Assembly (NCBI GenBank): GCA_902795345.1
Contig: CADBKO010000022.1
Location: 1-43,081, forward strand
Origin: Oscillospiraceae bacterium
Lineage (GTDB): Bacteria > Bacillota > Clostridia > Oscillospirales > Oscillospiraceae
Direction: 5' to 3'
Length of the DNA: 43,081 bases
Shown: piece after piece, positions 16,338 through 25,900 of the stretch
Position numbering within the stretch: the first letter of the stretch is position 1
Layout of the letters: the number at the start of each line of letters is the position of its first letter
Notes under the pieces: generated by a model
The model's database searches: none
The model's input: only the letters and a program-made list of their open reading frames with translations
What the model was told of the DNA's origin: nothing
Made by a program: the position numbers and the translations under genes

Positions 16338-19300
16338 ATGTCATTCGTTCACCTGCATGTACACAGTGAATACAGCCTGCTGGACGGCGCCTGCCGCATC
16401 GAAGGACTGATGCAGCGCGTCAAGGAGCTGGGCCAGGAAGCGGTGGCCGTCACGGATCACGGGGTCATGTACGGCGCGGTCACCTTCTACAAGGCCGCCA
16501 AGGCCGCGGGGGTGAAGCCCATCATCGGCTGCGAGGTCTATGTGGCCCCCCGGGGCATGCAGGACCGGGAACACGGCATCGACAACGAGGCGCGGCATCT
16601 GGTGCTGCTCTGCGAGAACGAGACCGGCTACCGCAACCTCTGCTACCTGGTGTCCCGGGCCTTCATCGACGGCTTCTACCTGAAGCCCCGGATAGACAAG
16701 ACGCTGCTGCGGCAGCACACGGAGGGGCTCATCGCCCTCTCCGCCTGCCTGGCCGGGGAGATCCCCCGGCTGCTGCGGCAGGACGACTATGCCGCGGCGA
16801 AGGCCGCCGCCCTGGAGCTGAGCGCCATGTTCGGCCCGGAGCACTTCTACCTGGAGCTGCAGGACCACGGCCTGCCGGAGCAGCAGAGCGTGAACCAGGG
16901 CATCCTCCGCCTGCACCGGGAGACGGGGCTCCCCCTGGTGGTCACCAACGACGCCCACTACCTCACGAGGGAGGACGCGGAGGTGCAGGACGTGCTTCTC
17001 TGCATCCAGACCCAGAAAACGGTGCAGGACCAGGACCGGATGCGCTTCGAGACCGAGGAATTCTACATCAAGTCCGAGGAAGAGATGCGCGCTCTCTTCC
17101 CCGAATGGCCGGAGGCGGCGGACAACACCGCCCGGATCGCGGAGCGCTGCAATCTGGAATTCACCTTTGGGGAATACCACCTGCCGGAATTTACCCTGCC
17201 CGAGGGGGAAGCGAGCGCGAAAGCCTATCTCCGAAGGCTCTGCGAGGAGGGCCTGGTAAGGCGCTACGGCGGGCGGGCCCCGGAGCTGCGCAGCCAGCTG
17301 GATTTCGAGCTGAAGACCATCGACGACATGGGCTTCAACGAATATTTCCTCATCGTCAGCGACTTCGTGCACTATGCCAAATCCCAGGGCATCCCCGTGG
17401 GCCCCGGCAGAGGCAGCGCCGCGGGCAGCGTGGTGAGCTATACCCTGGAGATCACCGACGTGGACCCGGTGAAATACGGCCTGTATTTCGAGCGCTTCCT
17501 GAACCCGGACCGGGTCAGCATGCCGGATATCGACATCGACTTCTGCGTGAACCGGCGGGGCGAGGTCGTAGATTATGTCAACCGCAAATACGGCAGCGAC
17601 CACGTGGCCCAAATCGCCACCTTCGGCACCATGGCGGCCCGCGCCGCCGTGCGGGACGTGGCCCGCGCCCTGGGCATCGGCTATGGGGACGCGGACCGGG
17701 TGGCAAAGCTGATCCCCGCCACTCTGAACATGACTCTGGACGAAGCTCTGCGCCTCTCCAAGCCCCTCAAGGACCTCTACGACACGGACGAAAGCGTGCG
17801 CAGGCTGCTGGACATCGCCCGCGCCCTGGAGGGCATGCCCCGCCACGCCTCCACCCACGCCGCCGGGGTGGTCATCACCCGGGACCCGGTGTATACCTAT
17901 GTGCCCCTGAGCCGCAACGACGAAGTGGTGGTGACCCAGTACCCCATGACCCAGCTGGAGGAGCTGGGTCTGCTGAAGATGGACTTTCTGGGGCTGCGGA
18001 ACCTGACGGTGCTCTGGGACGCGGTGGAGCGGGTGCGGCGGCGGCAGCCGGATTTCGACCTGCATGCCATCCCCGAGGGGGACCGGGAGGTATACGACAT
18101 GCTCACCGCCGGGCACACCAGCGGCGTTTTCCAGATGGAATCCACCGGCATGACCGGGGTCTGCGTGGGCCTGAAGCCCCAGAGCATCGAGGATCTCACC
18201 GCCATCATCGCCCTCTACCGCCCCGGCCCCATGGAATCCATCCCCCGCTTCATCGACTGTAAGCAGCACCCGGAGAAGATCACCTACAAGCACCCGCTCC
18301 TGGAAAGCATCCTCTCCGTGACCTACGGCTGCATCGTCTATCAGGAGCAGGTCATCGAGATATTCCGGAAGCTGGCGGGCTTCTCCCTGGGGCAGGCGGA
18401 CCTGATCCGCAGGGCCATGAGCAAGAAGAAGCAGAAGGAGATCGTGAAGGAGCGGGAGACCTTCGTCAGCGGGGACCCGGCCCGGAACATCCCCGGTGCG
18501 GTAGCCAACGGGGTCCCGGCGGAGGTGGCCAACGCCATCTATGACGAGATCTTCGCCTTCGCCAACTATGCCTTCAACAAGGCCCATGCCGTTTCCTACG
18601 CCATCATCGCCTATCAGACGGCCTATCTGAAATACCACTACCCCTGCGAATACATGGCCGCCGTGCTGTCCAGCGTGCCGGACAACACGGCCAAGATCGC
18701 GGAATACATCGCAGACTGCCGCGCCGGGGGCATCCCGGTGCTGCCGCCGGACATCAACGAATCCAACGACGGTTTCACCGACACGGGCAGCAGCATCCGC
18801 TTCGGCCTGGCGGCGGTGAAGGGCATCGGCCGCAGCTTCATCCGGGGCGTTATGGCCCAGCGGGAACGGGGCGGGCCCTTCCTCTCCTTCCGGGATTTCT
18901 GCGAGCGGATGTGCGGCCCGGAGCTGAACAAGCGGGAAGCGGAGAGCCTCATCAAGGCCGGGGCCTTCGACAGCCTGGGCGCCAACCGGCGGCAACTGCT
19001 GGCGGTCTATTCCAAGCTGATGGACGACATCCAATCCGACCAGCGCTCTAACCTGGAGGGGCAGTTCGACCTGTTCGGCATGACGGAGGAGGCGCCCGCC
19101 TTCCAGCTGCCGGACCTGCCGGAGTTCTCCGCCGCGGAGAAGATGGCCATGGAGCGGGAGGCCACGGGTCTCTTCCTCTCCGGCCACCCCATGGACGACT
19201 ACCGGGCTGAGACGCGCAGGGCCGGGGCGGCCCCCATTGCCGATATCATGGCCGCCTTCGAGAGCGGCGAGGAGGGCGGCGCTTACAGGGACGGGCAGAC

Positions 19301-19862
19301 CGTGCTGGTGGCGGGGGTGGTCTCCGCATTCAAGACCAAGACCACCAAGAACAATTCCCTCATGGCCTATGTGACCCTGGATGACGGGAGCGGCAGCATG
19401 GAGCTGCTGGTTTTCCAGCGCACCCTGAACGATTGGAACGGGAAGCTGGGGGAAGGCACCGCCATCTATGTCCGGGGACGCATCTCCGTGCGGGACGAGA
19501 AGGACCCACAGCTGATGGTGGAGGATATCTGCCTGCTGGAGGGGGACGCCATGCCTCACTTTGCCGACCGCGGCGGCTTCGAACGGCGGCGCAGCCCCGC
19601 GCCTCCCCCGCCTCCGCCCAGGGAAGCGGAGGCCCCCAAGGGCCGGACCCTCTGGGTGAAGCTCCCCTCCCAGGAATGCCCGGAATATGCCCGGCTCAAG
19701 CGCATCCTCATCATGTTCGAGGGCCTGGAGGCGGACCGGGAGACCCTGCGCCTCTACTTCACGGACACGAAAAAGCAGCTCACCTCCCGCTGCTGGCTCC
19801 ACCCCTCCCTGGTGCGGGAGCTGAAGGAGATGCTGGGAGAGGAAGCTGTGGTCATGAAATGA
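16338..19862 (+). CDS. dnaE: DNA polymerase III alpha subunit DnaE
   Basis: A 1174-aa replicative C-family polymerase. The N-terminal PHP domain begins HLHVHSEYSLLDGA and continues with VTDHGVMYG and TNDAHYL. The polymerase palm contains GPGRGSAAGS and the catalytic MPDIDIDF. Then come the fingers and tandem helix-hairpin-helix regions, and an OB-fold (about residues 985-1070, TVLVAGVVSAFKTKTTKNN). The short C-terminal region has a Pro-rich linker (SPAPPPPPPR) and a terminal domain. No DEDD exonuclease is inserted, so it is DnaE, not PolC. The ATG at 16338 follows CTGGAG. It is divergent from the SLH-SGNH gene with only 61 bp between. Confidence 0.98.
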   Translation: MSFVHLHVHSEYSLLDGACRIEGLMQRVKELGQEAVAVTDHGVMYGAVTFYKAAKAAGVKPIIGCEVYVAPRGMQDREHGIDNEARHLVLLCENETGYRNLCYLVSRAFIDGFYLKPRIDKTLLRQHTEGLIALSACLAGEIPRLLRQDDYAAAKAAALELSAMFGPEHFYLELQDHGLPEQQSVNQGILRLHRETGLPLVVTNDAHYLTREDAEVQDVLLCIQTQKTVQDQDRMRFETEEFYIKSEEEMRALFPEWPEAADNTARIAERCNLEFTFGEYHLPEFTLPEGEASAKAYLRRLCEEGLVRRYGGRAPELRSQLDFELKTIDDMGFNEYFLIVSDFVHYAKSQGIPVGPGRGSAAGSVVSYTLEITDVDPVKYGLYFERFLNPDRVSMPDIDIDFCVNRRGEVVDYVNRKYGSDHVAQIATFGTMAARAAVRDVARALGIGYGDADRVAKLIPATLNMTLDEALRLSKPLKDLYDTDESVRRLLDIARALEGMPRHASTHAAGVVITRDPVYTYVPLSRNDEVVVTQYPMTQLEELGLLKMDFLGLRNLTVLWDAVERVRRRQPDFDLHAIPEGDREVYDMLTAGHTSGVFQMESTGMTGVCVGLKPQSIEDLTAIIALYRPGPMESIPRFIDCKQHPEKITYKHPLLESILSVTYGCIVYQEQVIEIFRKLAGFSLGQADLIRRAMSKKKQKEIVKERETFVSGDPARNIPGAVANGVPAEVANAIYDEIFAFANYAFNKAHAVSYAIIAYQTAYLKYHYPCEYMAAVLSSVPDNTAKIAEYIADCRAGGIPVLPPDINESNDGFTDTGSSIRFGLAAVKGIGRSFIRGVMAQRERGGPFLSFRDFCERMCGPELNKREAESLIKAGAFDSLGANRRQLLAVYSKLMDDIQSDQRSNLEGQFDLFGMTEEAPAFQLPDLPEFSAAEKMAMEREATGLFLSGHPMDDYRAETRRAGAAPIADIMAAFESGEEGGAYRDGQTVLVAGVVSAFKTKTTKNNSLMAYVTLDDGSGSMELLVFQRTLNDWNGKLGEGTAIYVRGRISVRDEKDPQLMVEDICLLEGDAMPHFADRGGFERRRSPAPPPPPPREAEAPKGRTLWVKLPSQECPEYARLKRILIMFEGLEADRETLRLYFTDTKKQLTSRCWLHPSLVRELKEMLGEEAVVMK

Positions 19863-19874
19863 CCGGGGGAGACA

Positions 19875-19911
19875 AAAGCGCCGGGAATGCGCGTCGCATT
19901 CCCGGTGCTTT
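19875..19911. terminator. Terminator hairpin after dnaE
   Basis: A 17-bp stem AAAGCGCCGGGAATGCG/CGCATTCCCGGTGCTTT with one G-T pair and a 3-nt loop. The T-tracts are short on both sides, so it serves the convergent genes with moderate strength. Confidence 0.7.
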
Positions 19912-19922
19912 GTGTTATGCCG

Positions 19923-20384
19923 TCACTTCAAAAAGATGTTCTTCTCCCGCCTGCATTCCAGATAGTGCCCCTGCCAGCGGAAATACACCTTGCTGCGGTC
20001 GTCGGGGTTCACATAGACCGTCGTTTCATAATCCCAATCCGTGGCGAAATTCTGGTCGGAAGTTTTCCAATCCTCGGTGTAAAACAGGGTCCCGGCTTCA
20101 ATAAAGCCCTCGTCCATGGAAACGACGACGCTGTTCTCTCCCCCGCTCCCGATGCGGTAGCTGATCCCGTCCACCATCACATGCTGATAATCGAAGATGC
20201 CCAGGCCCCCTAACAGCACAAAGAGGACGGCAAGCACCAGGACGAATGCGACGGCCAGGATAAAGCCCGGCTTTACCCGGGAAACCTTTCTCTCCCGCTG
20301 GGCTTTCTTCGCCCGCTCCAGGCCCTTGTTGTAGAAATACTGCTGTTGCTGCTGCTGATAGATGGGATCGACGCCTCCGGGCAT
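19923..20384 (-). CDS. Small single-pass membrane protein with Gln-rich N-terminus (function unknown)
   Basis: A 153-aa protein I do not recognise. Residues 1-45 are cytoplasmic and contain a run of six Gln followed by a basic KKAQRERKVSRVK stretch. One transmembrane helix spans about residues 46-68 (FILAVAFVLVLAVLFVLLGG). The outer domain of about 85 residues has a beta-rich composition (YRIGSGGENSVVVSMDEGF). The ATG at 20384 follows AGGAGGTGATC, a perfect match to the 16S 3' end, and the promoter is close to consensus with a leader of about 15 nt. It is therefore expected to be well expressed. It stands alone between dnaE and rpsR, on the same strand as rpsR. Confidence 0.8.
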   Translation of the reverse strand: MPGGVDPIYQQQQQQYFYNKGLERAKKAQRERKVSRVKPGFILAVAFVLVLAVLFVLLGGLGIFDYQHVMVDGISYRIGSGGENSVVVSMDEGFIEAGTLFYTEDWKTSDQNFATDWDYETTVYVNPDDRSKVYFRWQGHYLECRREKNIFLK

Positions 20385-20405
20385 AAGGATCACCTCCTCG
20401 TCTCC

Positions 20406-20434
20406 AATGTATCAGCTGCCCGCTCTTTTGTCAA
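20406..20434 (-). promoter_or_regulatory. Near-consensus promoter of the small membrane protein gene
   Basis: On the minus strand a perfect TTGACA (20429-20434), a 17-bp spacer and TACATT (20406-20411) are present. Confidence 0.85.
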
Positions 20435-20452
20435 GAATCGAAGCCTGGAAAG

Positions 20453-20489
20453 AAAAACCGCACGCCTCCGAATGGAAGCGCGCGGTTTT
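20453..20489 (-). terminator. Intrinsic terminator of the rpsF-ssb-rpsR operon
   Basis: On the minus strand the hairpin CCGCGCGCTTCC/GGAGGCGTGCGG (two wobble pairs, 4-nt loop) is preceded by AAAA and followed by TTTTTCTTT. Confidence 0.85.
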
Positions 20490-20500
20490 CATCGTTTGTC

Positions 20501-20761
20501 TTAGTCGCTGACGTAGGGCAGCAGGGCAATCTGACGGGCCCGCTTGATGGCGGTGGTCAGCTCCCGCTGATGGATGGCGCAGGTGCCGGTGGTCCGCCGG
20601 GGCAGGATCTTGCTCCGCTCGGACAGGAAGCGCTTCAGCTTCGCAGTGTCCTTGTAGTCGATATAGCTGACTTTATCCACGCAGAACTGGCAAACCTTCC
20701 TGCGCTTGCGGGGCCGCATGGGCCTGTCGCCGCGCTCGGCATTATTATTCACGTTAGCCAT
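20501..20761 (-). CDS. rpsR: 30S ribosomal protein S18
   Basis: An 86-aa small-subunit protein that forms a heterodimer with S6 on 16S helix 22. The core is [17 protein letters not shown] and [20 protein letters not shown], typical of S18. Cys24-x2-Cys27 plus the later Cys and His (CAIH) indicate the zinc-binding C+ form. It is the last gene of rpsF-ssb-rpsR, 44 bp after ssb. Confidence 0.98.
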   Translation of the reverse strand: MANVNNNAERGDRPMRPRKRRKVCQFCVDKVSYIDYKDTAKLKRFLSERSKILPRRTTGTCAIHQRELTTAIKRARQIALLPYVSD

Positions 20762-20805
20762 GGTGATTCCTCCTTATCTTCGAATAGAAAGACTGCTCCC
20801 TTCCC

Positions 20806-21252
20806 TCAGAAGGGCAGCTCGCCGTCGTCCTCCGCCTCGCTGAAATCGGCGGAGATGGCAGGCGCATCATAATTCCCGTAGGACTGCCGCTCATAGGACG
20901 ATCCGCCCTGGGAAGGAGCGGCGCCGTCCCTCTTGGAGTCGCCGAAATAGACGTTGTCGGCCACGACCTCGGCGCTGCGGCGCTTGCCGCCCTCCCGATC
21001 CGTCCAATCCCGGATCTGGAGCCGGCCGGATACCACCGCCATACGGCCCTTGGTGAAATACTTGGAGACGAACTCCGCCGTGTTCCGCCAGGCAACGATG
21101 TCGATGAAATCGGTCTGCTTTTCGCCGCCGTCACGGCTCTGGAAATCCCGATCGACTGCCAGGGAGAAGCTGGCCACCGCTACGCCGGACTGGGTCCTGC
21201 GAAGCTCGGGGTCGCGGGTCAGGCGGCCCATCAATACGATGTGGTTCAGCAT
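20806..21252 (-). CDS. ssb: Single-stranded DNA-binding protein
   Basis: A 148-aa SSB that coats ssDNA in replication and repair. The OB fold starts LNHIVLMGRLTRDPELR and includes TDFIDIVAWRNTAEFV. A Gly/Ser/Tyr-rich flexible linker leads to the acidic tip DDGELPF, the docking site for partner proteins. It lies between rpsF (1-bp gap) and rpsR, the conserved Firmicute order. Confidence 0.98.
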   Translation of the reverse strand: MLNHIVLMGRLTRDPELRRTQSGVAVASFSLAVDRDFQSRDGGEKQTDFIDIVAWRNTAEFVSKYFTKGRMAVVSGRLQIRDWTDREGGKRRSAEVVADNVYFGDSKRDGAAPSQGGSSYERQSYGNYDAPAISADFSEAEDDGELPF

Positions 21253-21253
21253 C

Positions 21254-21550
21254 TCAGCCCTCCGTCTTGACGACGATATAACGCAGGATGCCTTCCGTGA
21301 TGCTCAGGATACGCTTCAGCTCCGCAGGGAACTCGGGAGCGGCGGTGAACTTCACCAGCTCGTAGTAGCCTTCGGTCTGATAGTCTATCTCGTAGGCGAG
21401 ATGACGCTTGCCCCAGTCCTCGATCTCATCGATGGTGGCGTTCTCCTCGATGAGGGTCTTGAACTTCTCGATGATCGCGGCGGTCTCCTCCTCCGTCTTG
21501 CGGGGATCGACGATATAGAGGACCTCGTACTTTTCCTGGATCTTTGCCAT
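21254..21550 (-). CDS. rpsF: 30S ribosomal protein S6
   Basis: A 98-aa protein of the 30S platform, partner of S18. The start KYEVLYIVDPRKTEEE and the motif IDEIEDWGKRHLAYEIDYQ are typical. The ATG at 21550 follows AAGGAGG. It is the first gene of the operon, driven by a consensus promoter with a structured leader that may bind S6:S18. Confidence 0.97.
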   Translation of the reverse strand: MAKIQEKYEVLYIVDPRKTEEETAAIIEKFKTLIEENATIDEIEDWGKRHLAYEIDYQTEGYYELVKFTAAPEFPAELKRILSITEGILRYIVVKTEG

Positions 21551-21560
21551 GTCTTTTGCA

Positions 21561-21604
21561 CCTCCTTACGGACTAATGGTCTACACTTGCAGATGTAGAC
21601 AAGG
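21561..21604 (-). promoter_or_regulatory. Structured leader of rpsF, candidate S6:S18 autoregulatory element
   Basis: In the transcript a perfect 7-bp stem GUCUACA/UGUAGAC (21594-21600 with 21579-21585) is flanked by CCUU/AAGG pairing (21601-21604 with 21564-21567). An unpaired CCG lies on the 3' side (21569-21571). The outer pairing takes in the start of the rpsF SD. Known S6:S18 leader motifs use a CCG-containing bulge that mimics 16S h22; the match here is by eye. Confidence 0.5.
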
Positions 21605-21629
21605 ATATGCTGAAATAATCAGCCTTTTG

Positions 21630-21657
21630 ATTATACACAAAGGGCGGGACTTGTCAA
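21630..21657 (-). promoter_or_regulatory. Consensus promoter of rpsF-ssb-rpsR
   Basis: On the minus strand a perfect TTGACA (21652-21657), a 16-bp spacer and a perfect TATAAT (21630-21635) are present. It overlaps the last codons of queT. Confidence 0.9.
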
Positions 21658-22166
21658 GGATTTTTTCCGTGTTTTACTCCGTATTTCCGCACATAGGGGA
21701 TGCGTTCCAGCACAAAGCTCAGGGGCAGGCCCAGAACATACATGGCCACGGCCTCCCCCACCCCCACCTCCAGGGCAAAGACGGGATAGCTGGACCAGAA
21801 GGAATCCGGCGTGATGACATAGGCCAGCATCGCGCCCACCATCACGGCGTTCACGATCACGGGAGGCAGCAGCGCAAGGCCCCGGGGCTTCAGGCGGGCG
21901 GTGATGAGGCAGGCGATCAGGGTGGCGAGGGAGCCGAATACGATGTCCAGCGGCCCGTTGCCCCCCAGGAGATTGGCCAGCAAACAGCCCGCGAACAGGC
22001 CCCAGGCGGTCTCCGGGAAGAACCAGGGCAGGATGCACAGGGCCTCGCTGACCCGGCACTGGAGATTGCCGTAGCTGATGGGGGCCAGCAGCAGCGTCAC
22101 GGCGGCGTAAAGAGCGCCGATCACGGCGGCGCAGCAGAGCTTTTGGAGTTTCGTCTGTTCACGCAT
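21654..22166 (-). CDS. queT: QueT-family queuosine precursor transporter
   Basis: A 170-aa membrane protein with about five hydrophobic helices, the substrate-specific S component of an ECF importer for a queuosine precursor. Family features are LAPISYGNLQCRVSEALCIL after TM1 and GPLDIVFGSLATLIAC. The frame extends upstream, but the ATG at 22166 gives the standard N-terminus and overlaps queH by 8 nt. With queH it forms a salvage module: import of a precursor and the late tRNA step. The ECF energising module is not in the window. Confidence 0.9.
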   Translation of the reverse strand: MREQTKLQKLCCAAVIGALYAAVTLLLAPISYGNLQCRVSEALCILPWFFPETAWGLFAGCLLANLLGGNGPLDIVFGSLATLIACLITARLKPRGLALLPPVIVNAVMVGAMLAYVITPDSFWSSYPVFALEVGVGEAVAMYVLGLPLSFVLERIPYVRKYGVKHGKNP

Positions 22167-22773
22167 CGGGCAGCCCGTTCCCCTTTCCCGGCAGCAGACG
22201 GCAGCCGCAGTAATCCTGCCGGTAGATGTCCAGCTCCCGGCAGAGCTCGATGGAGCGCTTGTAGCCCTCCCTCTTCTTGAAATCCGAATATAGCCAGGGG
22301 ACGCCCCACTGCTGCCCCAGCTCCGCGCCGATGTCGTTGATGACCTGGGCATTCTTGTGGGGGCTCACGGTGAGGGTGGTGGCGAAGAAATCATAGCCCT
22401 CCTCTTTTGCCTTGCGGGCCGTGCGTTCCAGGCGCAGGCGGAAGCAGAGGCTGCACCGCCCACCCCCCTCCGGGTCGCCCTCCCGCCCCCGGACGGCGGC
22501 GAGATAGGTCTCGTTGTCCCAGGGCTCGGCAAGGAAGCGGAAGGGGAAGCGCCGGAGCTTCTCGAATTGGCCCAGCCGCTTTTCATACTCCTCCAGCGGC
22601 ATGATATTGGGATTGTAATAGTATACCGTTATATCGCATCGGCCGGACAGCAGTTCCAGGGGCCAGCTGGCGCAGGGCGCGCAGCAGGCATGGAGCAGCA
22701 GACGGGGCTTCTTCTCCCCCAGGGAAGCCAGGGTCTTTTCCATCATTTCATGGTAATTCATGTGTTCGAGCAT
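22159..22773 (-). CDS. queH: Epoxyqueuosine reductase QueH
   Basis: A 204-aa iron-sulfur enzyme that reduces epoxyqueuosine to queuosine in tRNA, the non-homologous replacement of QueG. The cysteine motifs HACCAPC (Cys30, 31, 34), RCSLCFRLRLE and DYCGCR near the C-terminus are all intact. The frame reaches 22797 with a TTG, but the ATG at 22773 lies 8 nt after AAGGAG and is chosen. It is translationally coupled to queT. The promoter region is shared with the divergent mfd gene. No preQ1 riboswitch was seen in the short upstream gap. Confidence 0.95.
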   Translation of the reverse strand: MLEHMNYHEMMEKTLASLGEKKPRLLLHACCAPCASWPLELLSGRCDITVYYYNPNIMPLEEYEKRLGQFEKLRRFPFRFLAEPWDNETYLAAVRGREGDPEGGGRCSLCFRLRLERTARKAKEEGYDFFATTLTVSPHKNAQVINDIGAELGQQWGVPWLYSDFKKREGYKRSIELCRELDIYRQDYCGCRLLPGKGNGLPDA

Positions 22774-22785
22774 AGCACAATCTCC

Positions 22786-22814
22786 TTGATTCGGCAAGCG
22801 CCGGGCGTTATAAT
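22786..22814 (+). promoter_or_regulatory. Promoter of mfd
   Basis: TTGATT (22786-22791), a 17-bp spacer and a perfect TATAAT (22809-22814) are present. The predicted leader to the mfd ATG is about 90 nt. Confidence 0.85.
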
Positions 22815-22908
22815 ATCCTCACGGAATACTTACGATTGGGCGGTACCCCCCTACCCGGCGGGTCTCGTCCACATTTCGCGTTGCCCGGTTTCGGGCCTGG
22901 AGGAAACT

Positions 22909-25900
22909 ATGCTGGGATTGACCCGCGCCCTGAAGGGCGAAAAAGACTTCTCGGAACTGCTGCAGCGCCTGGAATACGGGGGCTGCCCCCTGGTATACAG
23001 CGGTTTGGGGAGCATCCACGCCGCCCACGCTGCCGCCGCCATCCGCAAGGAGACGGGGCGGCCCCTGGTGGTGATCTGCCCCGACGAGCTGGAGGCCGAG
23101 CGCTTCCGCACCGACCTGGCCGCCTTCACCCAGGAGGAGACCCAGAGCCTCTTTGCCCGGGAATTCACCTTCTTCCGGGCGGACAGCGTATCCCGGGAGG
23201 GGGAGCATGCCCGGCTGCGGACCTTCCGGAAGCTGCTGGAGGGGACCGCCCCCCTGCTGGTGGCCACGCCCGACGGGCTCATGCAGCGCACCCTTCCCCC
23301 GAAGCGGCTGGAAAGCGTCAGCTTCACTTTGCAGGTGGGAGACCGGGCGGAGCTCAGCCTGCTGGCGGAGAAGCTGACCCTCTGCGGCTACAAGCGCTGC
23401 GACGCGGTGGAGGGCATGGGGCAATTCGCCATCCGGGGCGGCATCCTGGACTTCTTCTCCCCCGCCTATGCCCAGCCGGTGCGCTGCGAGCTTTTCGGGG
23501 ACGAGATCGACGGCATGGGCCTATTCGACACCGCCACCCAGCGGCGGACGGAGAATCTCCGGAAAGCGGAGATCCTTCCGGCGGCGGAGTGCCTCCCCGT
23601 TCTGGCCGACGGCGGGGCCGACCTCCTGTGCGAAAAGCTCAGCGCCCTCATCCGGAAGCTCAGCAAGCGCAAGGCCCCGCCCAGCATCCTCATCGGCAAC
23701 CTCACTTCCGACCTGGAGCACATGGCCGCCGGGCTCAGCTTTTCCGCAGCGGACAAGTATTTCAGCCTGCTCTACGATGAATTTGCCGACGGGCTCAGCT
23801 ACCTGCCCCCGGAGGCGGCGGTGATGATGCTGGAACCCAGCCGCTGTTCCGAGCGGGCCAAAAACTGGAGCTGGCAGCTGGGGCAGGACGTGCAGGCCCT
23901 CCTGGAGGGGGACCAGCTGGAGGGCAGTCTGGCGGGCTATTTCCGGGAATGGCCGGAGCTCTGCGGCCATCTGGCGGACTGGCCCGTGATCTTCGCGGAC
24001 AATTTCCGGGGCAGCACCTATCCCCTGGCGCCTCGGACCCTGCTGAACCTGACGGCCAAGCAGCTGCCCAGCTACGGGGGCAGCCTTTCCACCGCCGCGG
24101 GGGACATCGTCCACTATCTGAAGGAGGGCTACCGGCTGGTGGTCTTCGCCGGGGATCGGCGCAAGGCGGACATCCTGCGGGAATACCTGGAGGGCAGCGG
24201 CGTCCGCCCCGTCATCGACGAAGCTCTGGCCCAGCTGGGAGAAAAGGGCGTCTGCGTCATCTCCGTGGGGGGGCTCTCCTCCGGCATGGAATACCCCGGC
24301 ATGAAGCTGGCGGTGCTGACGGAGGGGCAGTTCGCCGCCCGCTTCACCCAGGGCAAGGCCCGGAAGAAGGGGGACGGCAGCCGGCAGCGCATCGCCAGCT
24401 TCACGGACCTCTCCAAAGGCGACCTGGTGGTCCATGAGACCCACGGCATCGGGCGTTTCCTGGGAGTGGAACGCCTCCAGGTGGACGGCGGCTTCAAGGA
24501 CTATGTGAAGATCGGCTATGCGGGCACCGACGTGCTCTACGTGCCCGCCACCCAGCTGGACGTGGTCTCCAAATATATCGGCGCCGGGGGCGAGGACAGC
24601 CCGGTGAAGCTATCTAAGCTGGGGGGCACCGACTGGACCCGGGCCAAGACCAGGGCGAAAAAGGCGGCCCAGGACCTGGCCGCCGGACTCATCCAGCTCT
24701 ATGCGGAGCGTGCGAGGCGGCCCGGCTACGCCTTCGGACCCGACACGGTCTGGCAGCAGGAATTCGAGGAACGCTTCGAATACGCGGAGACCGACGACCA
24801 GCTCCGGGCCATCCAGGAAATCAAAACGGACATGGAAAAGCCCATCCCCATGGACCGGCTCCTCTGCGGGGACGTGGGCTTCGGCAAGACGGAGGTGGCC
24901 CTCCGGGCGGTTATGAAATGCGTTATGGACGGAAAACAGGCCGCCATTCTGGTGCCCACCACGGTGCTTGCCCAGCAGCACTACGTCACCGCCATGAAGC
25001 GCTTCGCCGGGCTGCCGGTGCACATCGAAGTGCTGAGCCGCTTCCGCTCCCAAGCCCAGATCAAGGAGGCCCTGCGGATGGTGAAGGACGGCAGCGCCGA
25101 CATCATCATCGGCACCCACCGCCTTTTGCAGAAGGACGTGGTATTCAAGGACCTGGGGCTGCTGGTGGTGGACGAGGAGCAGCGCTTCGGCGTCACCCAC
25201 AAGGAGCGGCTGAAGGAGATGAGCAAGGGGGTGGACTGCCTCACCCTCTCCGCCACCCCCATCCCCCGCACCCTGAACATGGCCCTTGCGGGCATCCGTG
25301 ACATGAGCACCATCGAGGAGCCTCCCTCCGGGCGGCATCCCGTGCAGACTTATGTGCTGGAGCACGACTGGGGCGTGCTGGCCGACGCCATCCGCCGGGA
25401 GCTGAGCCGGGGCGGCCAGGTCTACTATCTCCACAACCGGGTGGAGACCATTGACCGCTGCGCCGGGCGCATCGCCCAGATGGTGGAGGGGGCCAGCGTC
25501 GCCGTGGCCCATGGGAAAATGGACGAGGCGGGTCTCAACGCCGTCATGGACAAGGTCTCTTCCGGCCAGGTGCAGGTGCTGGTGTGCACCACCATCATCG
25601 AGACGGGCATCGACATCCCCAATGTGAACACCCTCATTATCGAGGACGCGGACCGGCTGGGCCTGGCCCAGCTCCACCAGATCCGGGGCCGGGTGGGGAG
25701 AAGCAGCCGCCACGCTTTCGCCTATTTCACCTTCCGCCAGGGCAAGGTGCTGACGGAGATCGCAAACAAGCGTCTCAGCGCCATCCGGGAATACGCGGAA
25801 TTCAACTCCGGCTTCCGCATCGCCATGCGGGACCTGGAGATCCGGGGCGCGGGGAACCTGCTGGGGGCCGAGCAGAGCGGCCACATGATGAGCGTGGGCT

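Noticed and set aside
16341..19802. A 1153-codon minus-strand open frame opposite dnaE
   Set aside because: It is the mirror of DnaE codon usage, with no family motif; DnaE is unmistakable on the plus strand.
22774..22908. A preQ1 riboswitch for queH-queT
   Set aside because: The gap is short and is occupied by the mfd promoter; no preQ1 stem-loop with an A-rich tail could be drawn.
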